This document shows positions 33,146-43,014 of a stretch of DNA of 64,000 nucleotides, piece after piece; within the stretch, counting starts at the first letter, position 1; every line of letters starts with the position of its first letter. Origin of the DNA: Nilaparvata lugens (lineage: Eukaryota > Arthropoda > Insecta > Hemiptera > Delphacidae). The position numbers and the translations under genes are program-made. Location: the NCBI RefSeq assembly GCF_014356525.2, contig NC_052508.1, positions 63,300,772 to 63,364,771 on the forward strand, written 5' to 3'. Below the pieces are notes generated by a model. That model was not told the origin of the DNA and did no database searches. It saw only the letters and a list, made by a program, of their open reading frames with translations.

Positions 33146-33182
<37 letters not shown>
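33103..33182 (+). repeat. LINE 3-prime end with (TAA)n tail
   Basis: A short 3-prime UTR follows the stop, then about 12 TAA units at 33147-33182. TAA tails are typical of I-type and some related LINEs. Confidence 0.75.
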
Positions 33183-33218
33183 CACAAATGATGAAAAGTT
33201 ATTCGATCACCTGTTTAA

Positions 33219-33306
33219 GCACACTTGAAATATGGACAACATGAATGTCAACCATGCTTACCATCGTCGACTGCGGAAATTTACGCATGAACGAAAATAC
33301 ACCTTA
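33219..33306 (-). repeat. Dispersed repeat related to the 20087 tandem unit
   Basis: The minus strand matches 20240-20325, including CCGCAGTCGACGA(C/T)GG(C/T)AAGCA and CATTCAT. Non-coding. Confidence 0.6.
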
Positions 33307-33521
33307 AGGGGTTGGCTTCCGTTTAGAAAATGGACGTTCAAATCGTAGATTATCTATGCTCCATTACATTCATATTGACGATTTACAAATAACTCTAAAG
33401 GAATAGAAGTAAATTAATTTTACAAGAGATGATAGTTTTAACACCTTTCGAAATGTAAAAATATTCTCAAGAAACTCGTTAATATTCGTGGATATAACCA
33501 AAACAAAGAAAAATCTGTCAC

Positions 33522-33783
33522 TTTTTGTGTAGTTGAGAAGTTGAAATTGTGGTAATTATTCATATTGAATAAAAAAGACTAAGAAATTGTCAAAAAACCA
33601 CTGATTTATTGATAATTAGAAAGACCGGTTTCGGTTATTACACCATTGTCAATCTCTGATAAACTGAACTGAAGGTGTTAAAACAGTTTATCAGAGATTG
33701 ACAATGGTGTAATAACCGAGACCGGTCTTTCTAATTATCAATAAATCAGTGGTTTTTTGACAATCTCTTAGTCTTTTTCATTC
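33522..33783 (+). mobile_element. Penelope-type terminal-repeat hairpin with no coding interior
   Basis: Two nearly perfect 95-bp inverted arms containing GACCGGTTTCGGTTATTACA (second arm one base different) are separated by only about 17 nt. A perfect 13-bp duplication, AAAAATCTGTCAC, flanks it (33509-33521 and 33784-33796). The arms are the same terminal repeats as at 16095-16932, here in the other orientation and with an extra left extension (GTGTAGTTGAGAAGTTGAAA). Confidence 0.85.
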
Positions 33784-33796
33784 AAAAATCTGTCAC

Positions 33797-34379
33797 ATGA
33801 ATCTGGCTTGATCTCTAGCTTGCCATCGGTGACATAACTGTTCGTTGGATATTTTATCAGGATAAATAGGAAGACTTCAAATACTACATTTGAAATTGAT
33901 GGATTAAGCTCTCAAGCTCTGTTTTGTATGATATCATGAACCTTTGAGCCAATCTGGTTTCCAAGGTTGTGATTTTCACTTCATTCCGAATGAAGCTTGA
34001 GATGAATTCCATCAAAAACAGAATAAGGAAAATTATGCGACTGATAATGTTCTTTGGCGACTATTAATTGTTATTCCTAATTAATATGCTATTAATAGGA
34101 ACTTGAATTCGAACACATGAGTGTTTTTCAAGAAAGAATGGCTATCAGAGATTAGACTCTGGCTATCGAGAGAACACAAATGACAATTCAATTTGTAAAC
34201 TCGATGCTTGTTCGTTCAAAAACAACAATACAACGATTAAATTAGTCAACAACATAATAATCGTGCAGTGATAGCTTCTTGTTAATAACACTCCCAGTCA
34301 CATTGTAGGCTCTATAGACGCTGAGGTCAAAGTATTTTGAACTAGAGGTTGAAGTGATTATTTTATTAGTGACGAGGCG
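33797..34379. other. No gene seen
   Basis: AT-rich sequence with no feature I can support. Confidence 0.5.
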
Positions 34380-35165
34380 AGTTATTAAGCCTGATGTTGA
34401 AGAAGGAGGAGCCGCAGAAGAAAGGGGAAGTTGTGAGATGAGAAGAGGAAGAAGGTGGAGAAGAAGAAAACGAGAGAGGAGCGGAGAAGTGGAGTAAAAG
34501 AACAAGGAGCAGGGGAAGGAAGAAGAGAAGGTTGTGAATGAGGAGGAGGAGGAGAAGAAGAAAAATATGAAGGTGGTGGAAGAGAAGAAGAGCCGGCATA
34601 TGGAAGAAGAAGAAGGAGCAGGAAGAGGTGATGGTAATGAAGGAGAAGAAGAAGAAGATGAAGGAGAATGACTAGATCATGGAGAAGACGGAGGAAAGAA
34701 AAAGGAGGGAGAAGATGAGAGAGAGAGAGTGAGGGAGAGAGAGTGAGAGAGAGAGAAAGAGGAGAAAAAGAATACGGGAGAAAAGATAGAGGAGAGAAAG
34801 GAGGAGGACGTTTAGTAAAGTACTGAGGAGAAGAATAATAAGAGAGGAGGACAAGAAGGAGAGAAGAAGGATAAGGGATAGTAGTAGTTGAACGATGAGG
34901 AGGAAAAGGAGGAGGAGGAAGAGGAAGAGGAGGAGAAGAAGTAGAAGGAAGAGGAGTAGTTGGAGTATGAATAGGTGAAGAAGGAGGGAGTGGTGGATGA
35001 GAAGGAGAGGGTGAATGAGAAGGTGGACGAAGATAAGAATGAGGAATTCATTGAAAAGAAGAACAAGTAGAAGACCAAGAATGAGGAGAAGAACAAGAAG
35101 TTGTAGAAGAAGATGGTCAAGAAGAAGAGAGTAGGAAGTAGAAGAAGAATCATAAGAAGACACTG
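34380..35165 (+). repeat. Purine-rich tract
   Basis: About 790 bp of G/A-dominated plus strand with irregular GGAGAA, GAAGAA and GAGAGA units. The minus-strand frames here (34242-35222) are Leu/Ser/Phe low-complexity and overlap each other in different frames. Confidence 0.8.
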
Positions 35166-35355
35166 ACAAAGCGTGAGAAATGAACTAGCACCCATCTCAA
35201 TAATATCCTCCATCTCTTTCACTCTCTTTTCTTAATTCCCTTTCTCTCTCCCTCTTTCTTAATAGGACGACACTAGACCCCTGTCGCTTGAATACGTATA
35301 ATCATAATTTCAGGCCTAATAATTGCTAATAATCGAGCTGACCACTGGGGGGAGC

Positions 35356-35437
35356 CTCAAACTGTCAGCATTGCTCAAACGGGAAGCAGTCATATAATCA
35401 ACTAGAAATACTGACAGATCCAAGTGAATCTCATTGA
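35356..35437 (+). repeat. Short hairpin repeat, copy 3
   Basis: Arms AAACTGTCAGCATT and AATACTGACAG, then GTGAATCTCATTG. One pair of the stem is lost here. Confidence 0.6.
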
Positions 35438-36589
35438 AGCCGAGATTGTTGATGCTTGTTGATTCAAATGACTCATTTCCTCTCTCAGCTGATAATAATG
35501 ATGATAAAATCATTGTCATCATATCTGTCGGCAGCCATTTTGAATAGTGGTGACGATGATTGTCATCAATCATCTTGTGATTGTGTTCCCCCCGGATTAC
35601 AGTCAATCAACGCATCTTCTGTTCATCCGTCGGTTGGGTGCTTAAAGCTCTGCTAAGAAATCTCTGAATTAAGACTTCATCACGGAAGTTATATTATACT
35701 CGTAGTAGCTTCATTCTTTAATAGTCTATTGAGTAGCGAGTACTTTATTATTTCTCAATTTTCAATTATTAAACTTTCAATGTTTTCATCACATTTCGAG
35801 TGATTGAAGATCAACTGAGGAATCTGTTGTATGGAATAGTCACCACAGAAGTTATAAACATGATTCATTTTCAGTAGGATTGAGGGATTTAAGTTTTCGA
35901 TTTTGCTTTTGTCTCGTTCATGAATACCTACTCGAATAAAATAATGTAGAATAGTTTTCAAGTTGTAAGAAGATATTTTGAATAGTTATCAAAATCATTG
36001 AATGGAAAGAATTTATAGGTTTCAAGCAAACAGCTGTAATGCTATCGCTAGATACGATGTCAACAAACTCAAGATTAGATAATAACGGTTATCCAGGCTA
36101 CAGTTTTGAACAGCCAAATGAAAAGGAAAATATTATTGCTATTTATTTAATAATATAAAATAATAATTTTTGAGGTTAGGTTCTTTGGTACTTACTAGTC
36201 GGTAACCTAAATAATTGGTTTAGCCGTATAAATTGAGAATTAGCCAGACACCTGTGCCAAATTAAGTTGCAGCAATATAAATTAATAGAATTTATAAGGT
36301 ATTCAGATAGAGTATCGCCTTTGACTCCGCTCGGTATCGTTTTTCATTGCTGACCACTTTGGCGAATGGTGGCGGGTGGCATTAGTGGCGATGCCACATT
36401 GTCTAGTACGATAATCAGAGCCCTTATCTATCTCTATGTCTATCTCTACTGCATCTATATTTGTGGAGTACTCCAAATCAGTCACAAAAACTACGAACTG
36501 TTAAAGCGGCCGACGTATGCAGCCAACGAAAGCAGAGAACTGTTTGAGCTCCTAGGAGAGCTGGTAAGAAATTGGTCCTATTGCTCTTT
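35438..36589. other. No recognised gene
   Basis: A 116-codon plus frame at 36366-36716 runs into the relic LTR end and looks fortuitous. The stretch 36303-36400 is more GC-rich than its surroundings. Confidence 0.45.
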
Positions 36590-36690
36590 CAGGAATCACG
36601 GAAAATATTATATATATTCAAAATCTTTGCTCTACCGACTGCGGCCAAGCAGGGCAAACTTTATAGGAAAAATAATGTTACAAAGTATAT
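36590..36690 (+). repeat. Relic LTR end of a related element
   Basis: Aligns in order with the last 100 bp of the 2-kb LTR: CACGG, AT-rich spacer, TTTGCTCTACCGACTG, GGCCAAGCAGG, then AATAATGTTACAAAG for AATAACGTGACAAAG. It is in plus orientation and diverged. The tRNA-like core is closer to real tRNA-Lys here (GCTCTACCGACTG) than in the two young copies (GCTTTACCGACTG). Confidence 0.55.
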
Positions 36691-36812
36691 TTTCTCCAAC
36701 CGTTGTACTTAATTAAGCTTAATCCAATTTATAAACAATCACAATCATAATACAATGTTGGTTATCGACTCTATACGTGTGAGCGTCTTCTTGTTCTCTG
36801 GAGAGATTGATT

Positions 36813-38456
36813 ATGAAAATATCACAGGCTAAACTTTATATTCTAGATTTATGGCACGAATCATTACCATGTGCCTTTATCTTAAAATCATATGCATTCT
36901 TTTGCATGTAGCTGCGATATGCACTTGCTAATACTTGTCGACTTGGATAATTCAATCAAAAAATATGTGCTCTAAGATCAGCTTGATAAATTAGCCACTA
37001 ATAATCCAAATATATATTTATATATTAAAATCTCTAGTATTTAGTAGATTTATTTGTATCTAATATACATTTTTATCTCAGGGTGCAAGATTCGGCACCT
37101 GACGGAATAGGTAGAGCCATTCATCTAGTGAATTAGAACTATAATAAATTATCGCAAATTGTATTGCAAAAAATTAAATATTATATGCATATGTTTTAAT
37201 AGCCTAGATTTCGTACTTCTTTGATTTAATAGAATTTCTAAAATATTGATCTATATTTTGCTTTCAAATAAATACCTTTAATACTAATTTTACTTGCGCA
37301 AGTATTACTCTTATTAATTTCTCAATTTATAATAAAACCCTTTCGGCGAGCTAGCTTTGATCATCAGATTAATTCGAAGCACTAGGGCGCCCATCACTAA
37401 TTCAAATTAATCACTCACGTGTCGAAAATCTTCTTGTAGGCCGCCGATGTCGATCCAACTCCATGCGGTCCGGGAATATGGTAGCCGGAATCGTCTCCTC
37501 CAAGGGGTTATAAATTTAATTAAAAATGAAAATGACTTCTGCTTCACAATAGCATCACGAAGTCTTTTAAGAAATTTAATAATTTACTTTAACTTTAACT
37601 TTTACAAAATCATTAGTAAGGTACTTGCTCTAAAATATTTGGGGTCCTCTTATGGTGGCATTTGGCTGGCGAGTGCTGGTTCTTCCTTCTCAAGTTTTAC
37701 AGATCCTCTTTCCGACTTTCAAATTAGCATAAAATTTAAATATCTTAGTCCTCCGCCATTAAGTTTCAAATAGATCTTACAAAAAATACCAAAATATTGC
37801 TTAGATTATATGATTAATAATTTCTTTGCATTCGAGCCATATCGATAACATAGATTATACAAATTTTAACACAAAATCTAGTACATTTATATAAATATAT
37901 AGAAATATTTTTGAACTGGCCTACAGTTGCCGCCTATTAACTGCCGTTTTACTATTGGTGCATGCAAATTTTATTCGGTATTCATGCGCCTGGTAACTCT
38001 TATTTCCTGAATACATTAAATTATTTTTATTTGGTTTTTTATTTATGCTCTTTGCATGCTAGTTAATATTCTATACATTAATATTAATTCTATGCTACCT
38101 AATAATTAGCCACGTGGACGGGTGTTTTTTCATATTGCACACCATCTGATTGCAATAAAGCTCTGCCAAGGGGTTTTGGTCAGATTCTACGTTCCTCGGT
38201 TTGATCGATCTCTAGGTCACCGATCCGTGAATACATGTACATAACCTCAATCTTCAAATATTTTATATAATAATCTATTTATGAGCAATAAACTTCCTTC
38301 AAATCCTTTTTAGGTTCTTGTACCATTTAGCCAGAATAAGCTGATGCTATCTAATCTTAGTTATTATCTATTTGGCGACATTAGCCAGTTACTTTATTTC
38401 AGACCTATTACTGTTTCTGTTAGGGCTTTCTGTCTACCCAGATTTAATATGTTACA
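36813..38456 (-). repeat. 3-prime LTR of copy 2 (distal end lost)
   Basis: 1644 bp; starts (element sense) TGTAACAT at 38456. Similarity to the other LTR stops at 36813, short of the LTR end, so the part with the tRNA-like segment is missing here. Confidence 0.85.
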
Positions 38457-39427
38457 CGCGCCCCTGGGTTTGAATTCAAAATATTTGAGAATCACAATGT
38501 TTTTAATGAAAACCCACCCTTCAATACATCGATATACACTATACTTTATTTATAAATTATACTCTCATACTTCTATCACAGTTCGCAGACATATTTGCTG
38601 CATCTCCTTTATACCTTTATCAAATACAATAACAAATTCTCCTCCTCAACACACATAAAATATCATAAATATAAACTTCTAAACGTACTCCTCCTGACAA
38701 CACTTAACATATAGTAATTTTTAAATTCGCCGCTTGCAGGGCCGCCAACCTAACTACACACATTTCATAATTCTCACAATGATTCCTTTTAGACAATAAT
38801 TTCGATTCACAAAACTTCTGGGCTTATATCTTATAGTATTTCTTAGGTCTTAATATAAATAATTTTCTATACATCAGGTACAATACTTTTCTTTTGCTAA
38901 TGGCTCTTTGGTTTTGGTAGCTGGTATTCACTTTAAGTCTTTTTCAGGTAACAAACGTGGCATAATTAAAAGTAATAAATATAAAACATATAAATAAATA
39001 TATCGACATTAATAAATATAATAAATAACAATAATAAATAACTTTTTGGGTACAGTATTTCTTTTTATAAACATATGTTCAACAGACGTCACATATTTGA
39101 TTTAGGTGGCTTTGCTCAGCTGGTCGCTGTTCTACATTTCATAGTGCTACATGTTACATCAGAATTTGCTGTCGACTTTCATAACTAACCTAACTGCTCA
39201 ATTTTTTCTCTTAAAAAGGTAATTAACAAATTTTAATTTTATTATCCCCGCTTGTGTCCTTTTTTATCTGATGTATATAATTTAATTACATATTTAAAAA
39301 TTGTTCTTTTCCTTATTGCAGGCTTCTAACGGCTGGAAGGAATTAAACATTGGATTGTTGCCACGAGGTCCTATACCAATATTAAATTTATTAAGGAAGG
39401 TTAGTAATCGGTTTGATAATAATGTTT
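38457..39427 (-). other. 3-prime non-coding region of copy 2
   Basis: Conserved with 25707-26683 of copy 1, including the CCCAGGGGCGCG block next to the LTR. Confidence 0.6.
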
Positions 39428-40492
39428 TCATTGATTTCTTATCATATTTATTTCAAATTCTGTGATATGGCATGTAGAAATCCCGTGGTTTACTTGCATC
39501 TTCTTGCATTCTATTTGTAGATGTTGTAGGCTGGTGAGGTTATCTGCTGTTGATTTGTGAGGCTGTCCTAATTGATAATTTATCTTCATGAATTTAAAGC
39601 CCTTGTATCTTGTGTACTTTTCTAAACAAATCCTAGCTTCCTTAATGGTAATTTCTTTTAATCTGTTCTTTTCCCAATCATCATGTAAATTTAATTCAAC
39701 TTTCCTCTTATATTCATTTAATATTCTTGATTTCGGTTCATTATAACTCATTATGCTCGAGACAATAAACATTTTTATAATAATATTAAATTTCCAATTA
39801 TCAATCATAGATTCATTTAATAATAACAATACAATATTTTCCGTCATATCTACAACACACTCTTTTATTAATATCACAGCCATTACCAACATTAAACACC
39901 ATAACAAAACATTTATTTTCTCTTCAATAGTATAACCTCTTATCATATAATAGTCAGGTACTTCCATTTTATTAATATAATTCCTTGTTTCCATCACTCT
40001 TCTTAGACACTTTCCATTCTTAATTAGTTCCAATAAGTAGTCCACTCCATTATTTTCCCGGCATGAATCTATAATAGTATTCCTATCAGTTCTGTTTCTG
40101 TCATATTCCTTTGGCCTATTCTTCCGGTCACATCGCTGATCATAGCCTTTAAAACGTATGTGCCGCGGATGCACGCCGTCGGTCCGCTCCTGTCCTCCAC
40201 GGTGTCGGTCCGGTTTTCTTCTTTGCCTCTTGAAGCGTGCATGCGGCCGGTATGCGCGCGCGTGGTTCCTCCGTTTCTTTCGCTTCTTTCTCCGGGCCTT
40301 ATGATGCATGCCTCTTGTGTCCGCTAGTCCGTCCTCCTCGTCCTGATGCCGGTCGGGTGTCCTCGGGCGCCTTCGTCTCCGGGCCTTGCGGTGTTCGCCC
40401 CTCTTGTCTGGTAGTCCGTCCTCCCTGGTGCTATCCTCTTGGTCCTCTATCCTGGGTTCCTTGGGGTGCCTTGGTGGGGTCGAATGATGCAC
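39428..40492 (-). CDS. ORF2 of LTR copy 2: arginine-rich protein with a membrane segment, function unknown
   Basis: The listed start is a GTG; the frame is actually open from 40612, overlaps the gag end by about 29 nt in the +1 frame, and has no ATG until roughly 60 codons in. The order of parts matches copy 1: acidic linker (RIEDQEDSTREDGLPDKR), Arg/Lys block (KARRKKRKKRRNHARAYRPH), a Cys/Asn-rich middle, membrane segment (INVLLWCLMLVMAVILI) followed by ENIVLLLL, and the closing KYTRYKGFKF and QSTADNL motifs. Lengths differ by in-frame indels only. With no AUG available, a gag-ORF2 fusion by +1 frameshifting is the simplest inferred expression route; reinitiation at a non-AUG codon is the alternative. 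Function unknown. Confidence 0.7.
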   Translation of the reverse strand: MHHSTPPRHPKEPRIEDQEDSTREDGLPDKRGEHRKARRRRRPRTPDRHQDEEDGLADTRGMHHKARRKKRKKRRNHARAYRPHARFKRQRRKPDRHRGGQERTDGVHPRHIRFKGYDQRCDRKNRPKEYDRNRTDRNTIIDSCRENNGVDYLLELIKNGKCLRRVMETRNYINKMEVPDYYMIRGYTIEEKINVLLWCLMLVMAVILIKECVVDMTENIVLLLLNESMIDNWKFNIIIKMFIVSSIMSYNEPKSRILNEYKRKVELNLHDDWEKNRLKEITIKEARICLEKYTRYKGFKFMKINYQLGQPHKSTADNLTSLQHLQIECKKMQVNHGISTCHITEFEINMIRNQ

Positions 40493-40583
40493 GGGTGCGG
40501 TGGCGGTCTCTTGATGTGCGGGCTGCTCTACCTGCGGTGATGGATCGTCGGCGGGGAACAGGATGCTCAGTAGGGATTGATGC

Positions 40584-41225
40584 TTACAGCTGGTTTTTGG
40601 TATAATTTGTACTTACTTGTTGAGGTGGCGGTTTATAATTTCTGTTGTAACTGTTTTGTGTGTGATTATTATGTGAGTTTAATCGATCACGGCCATCATA
40701 GTGATTCCTACGATTGCTCTGCTGGGCATAGTGGTTGGTTGTACGATTTTGAAATTTTTCATTATTCCAATTACCATTTTGCCTGTGCTCATAGCGGCGT
40801 TCAAATTGAGGAGCAGATCGGTAGCGATCATATGATACCGGTTCATATTTTTGGCTGTTATGCGGATTAAATTTTGAATTATGTTGATTTGATGCGTATC
40901 TCTGGTCTGAGCGGTGGTTTGATATTGCCATTGCAGACTGTATGCCATATAAATGATTAATCAGCTGCTTGCAATCAGTAATGGGTTGTGTGGCGAGTGC
41001 CATTCTAACTTGATACGGTAGCTTCTTTAAAATAATACTTGCTAATGCCGATTCATTAATGGGCTCGCTCAATTGAGAATTTTTAAACTGTAGGGCAGTG
41101 ACGAAAGTGGTACATGCACCGTCTAAGTTAGGGTTGAACTCGCATGATATGATGTCCGCTAGCACGTCCAACTGTTTACTTCTGCTCCAATACTGTTCCA
41201 GGAAGACAGCTACAAACTCATCCAA
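40584..41225 (-). CDS. gag: Gag-like protein of LTR copy 2, capsid end and tail (after frameshift)
   Basis: This holds the second half of the capsid-like region (FVAVFLEQYWSRSKQLDVLA through LPYQVRMALATQPI) and the Asn/Gln/Arg/Tyr-rich tail, ending KPPPQQVSTNYTKNQL at a TAA (40584-40586). The capsid part is almost identical to copy 1, and the tail is similar with many substitutions. No zinc knuckle is visible. The frame is intact across the place where copy 1 is broken. The listed start is inside the protein; translation would come from 41210-42487 if the frame were not shifted. Confidence 0.75.
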   Translation of the reverse strand: MDEFVAVFLEQYWSRSKQLDVLADIISCEFNPNLDGACTTFVTALQFKNSQLSEPINESALASIILKKLPYQVRMALATQPITDCKQLINHLYGIQSAMAISNHRSDQRYASNQHNSKFNPHNSQKYEPVSYDRYRSAPQFERRYEHRQNGNWNNEKFQNRTTNHYAQQSNRRNHYDGRDRLNSHNNHTQNSYNRNYKPPPQQVSTNYTKNQL

Positions 41226-42487
41226 TGATGTAAATCATGGGCTCTACTCCGAAAGAACATCAGGGGTTCGCCAATCAATAAATTAGTCAAACGAAGACGC
41301 CAAAAATTCCAAGAGGTAGGTGCAAGAGTTTGTACTAATTTTATCTGATCAATGAATGGTTGAGGTTGCAAATGGCGATCAGTATTATCAAATTTTCCTA
41401 GTCCTTGTAATATACTATGTACGTTGAGGTTGTCTGTTTGAATCCCTTGAGGTCGTTGTTGAATATGATTTTCTAATGCTGTTATTTTTTCCTGTGTTAT
41501 CTGCCATTGACTATTATGTGTAATTTTATTTGCGTTTACTTCTTGATTTAATTGAGTCAGAGTGGATTTTTGAATTAGTAGAGTTCCGTTTAAAGCTTTA
41601 CAGGTTTCAGTATTTTGATTGATGCTACCTTGCAGTTGGTTCATTTTTGTGGACATATTAATCTGTTTATTTTGTATTTCTTTAATACTGTTAATATTTT
41701 TGTCAACTGTAGTTGTTAATGTTTGATTGGCAACGGTAATTTGTTTGTGGATTTCTTGGTGGCAATCGGCCTTAATGTTATTGGTTATATCCTGAATGGG
41801 TGTAGTGATTTGTATGGTTAGGTTATCTATCCTTTCGTTGAGCTCACATGTAACCGTATCCAACCTTTCCGATAATCCTGCCGTAACTTTATCCTGACTT
41901 TCTTTCTGTAGATTTATCATTGCTTTTAATTCTTCCCTATGATTCTCTACTTTAGCCTCAATAGTATCCAACCGTCGTTCTACTGATTTTATAGCGCCCG
42001 CTGTCTCTTTCATGCCCTGTTCCATTGTTTGCTTATTTGCCTCTTTCATTTCCACATTCTCTTTTTTAATCTCCTGCATCACTTTGTCCATTGTGTTTTG
42101 TAGCATAATATTGAACATACTGCTAGTTTGTTCCATCATTACCTTTTGAAAAGGATCTAGCTCTGTGACTGAAAATAGACTTTGTTTGCTCAGATGTGAC
42201 TCGGCCTCTGGAGATGCGGGTTCGGCAGGCTGCTCCTCGCCCCCTTCAAAGTTGATCTCTACTATCCGTTGATTCAATGGTGTGTCAGCGGCGTCGATTC
42301 GAGTGGATGATAGAGGTTGCAGACCTGGTGGATCGAAGACTATCGACCCGACGCTTCCTGGTTCCCTTTCTCGTGGCGTATTGGCATCTACCGTGGTGGG
42401 GTTTGATGTGCTTGGAGTCGACAAAGTGGGATCTGTGCAACCGCCGTACATATATGAAACTTCAGAGTTTGCGGGAGTGTGATTCAT
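41210..42487 (-). CDS. gag: Gag-like protein of LTR copy 2, N-terminal part (frameshifted)
   Basis: 425 codons from the ATG at 42487 (MNHTPANSEVSYMYGG). A Pro/Ser/Thr-rich leader of about 100 residues is followed by a long Lys/Glu/Gln-rich coiled-coil-like region and the first half of the capsid (GKFDNTDRHLQP to MFFRSRAHD). One A is missing at about 41233 relative to copy 1, so the last residues (LHHWMSL) are out of frame and the ORF ends. Only scattered identities remain with copy 1 before the capsid (INQN, LNxEV, QEKxxxLE), and the Pro-rich leader is absent from copy 1. This copy therefore has the longer, probably more complete N-terminus. Confidence 0.75.
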   Translation of the reverse strand: MNHTPANSEVSYMYGGCTDPTLSTPSTSNPTTVDANTPREREPGSVGSIVFDPPGLQPLSSTRIDAADTPLNQRIVEINFEGGEEQPAEPASPEAESHLSKQSLFSVTELDPFQKVMMEQTSSMFNIMLQNTMDKVMQEIKKENVEMKEANKQTMEQGMKETAGAIKSVERRLDTIEAKVENHREELKAMINLQKESQDKVTAGLSERLDTVTCELNERIDNLTIQITTPIQDITNNIKADCHQEIHKQITVANQTLTTTVDKNINSIKEIQNKQINMSTKMNQLQGSINQNTETCKALNGTLLIQKSTLTQLNQEVNANKITHNSQWQITQEKITALENHIQQRPQGIQTDNLNVHSILQGLGKFDNTDRHLQPQPFIDQIKLVQTLAPTSWNFWRLRLTNLLIGEPLMFFRSRAHDLHHWMSL

Positions 42488-42996
42488 TATGTCAAATATG
42501 ATAAATGCTAATTAAACAGTGACAAAAATGATAAGCGAAGATGCTTAAAAAAGAGACACAAACCGGGACTTACAGTGAACAGTGATGTGTAAAGTGTTTG
42601 GATACTCTTACAACAAGGTATTTATACTTAAGTTTTTTATAATGCTCTAGCGCCCCCAATGTTTTGTTGATTTATTCTTGGCTAGTTTACAGGCTGCGAC
42701 TTATTTTCCAACCGGCTTAAACACCTAATATATTTTTGACTAGAAAGTAATAGCAGTTTAGGCTTATAAAATATAATCTCTCTTTATAAACATGTAATTT
42801 TTCACAGTACTAATAATATAAAATTTTCTTTAAAACATATAATTTCTCTCTATTTAAAGCTCTTGTTTCCCCAAAAAGTAATACAAATTTCCCTTCGCCA
42901 GTTTTCCTCACAACTCGTATAAGTTATCTATAATTTTCAATATGGTTATTGACTTAATTTCAAATAATTATTCAATGAGCTTGGCTCTCATCATCA
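42488..42996 (-). other. 5-prime leader of copy 2
   Basis: The first 160 nt or so after the primer site match copy 1 closely. The remainder, up to the gag ATG, does not. Confidence 0.6.
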
Positions 42997-43014
42997 GCCC
43001 CACGTTGGGCGCCA
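42997..43014 (-). other. Primer-binding site for tRNA-Lys
   Basis: On the minus strand TGGCGCCCAACGTGGGGC follows the LTR directly. This is the classical 18-nt complement of the 3-prime end of tRNA-Lys(CUU), also used by several retroviruses. Confidence 0.9.

Noticed and set aside
34242..35222. Leu-rich minus-strand frames up to 165 residues
   Set aside because: Shadows of a purine-rich plus strand; hydrophobicity is a composition effect.
36366..36716. 116-residue plus frame as a gene
   Set aside because: Its 3-prime third is the relic LTR end and the rest shows no domain.
40237..40870. Plus-strand frames across copy 2 gag and ORF2
   Set aside because: Antisense to the conserved ORFs and not equivalently open in copy 1.
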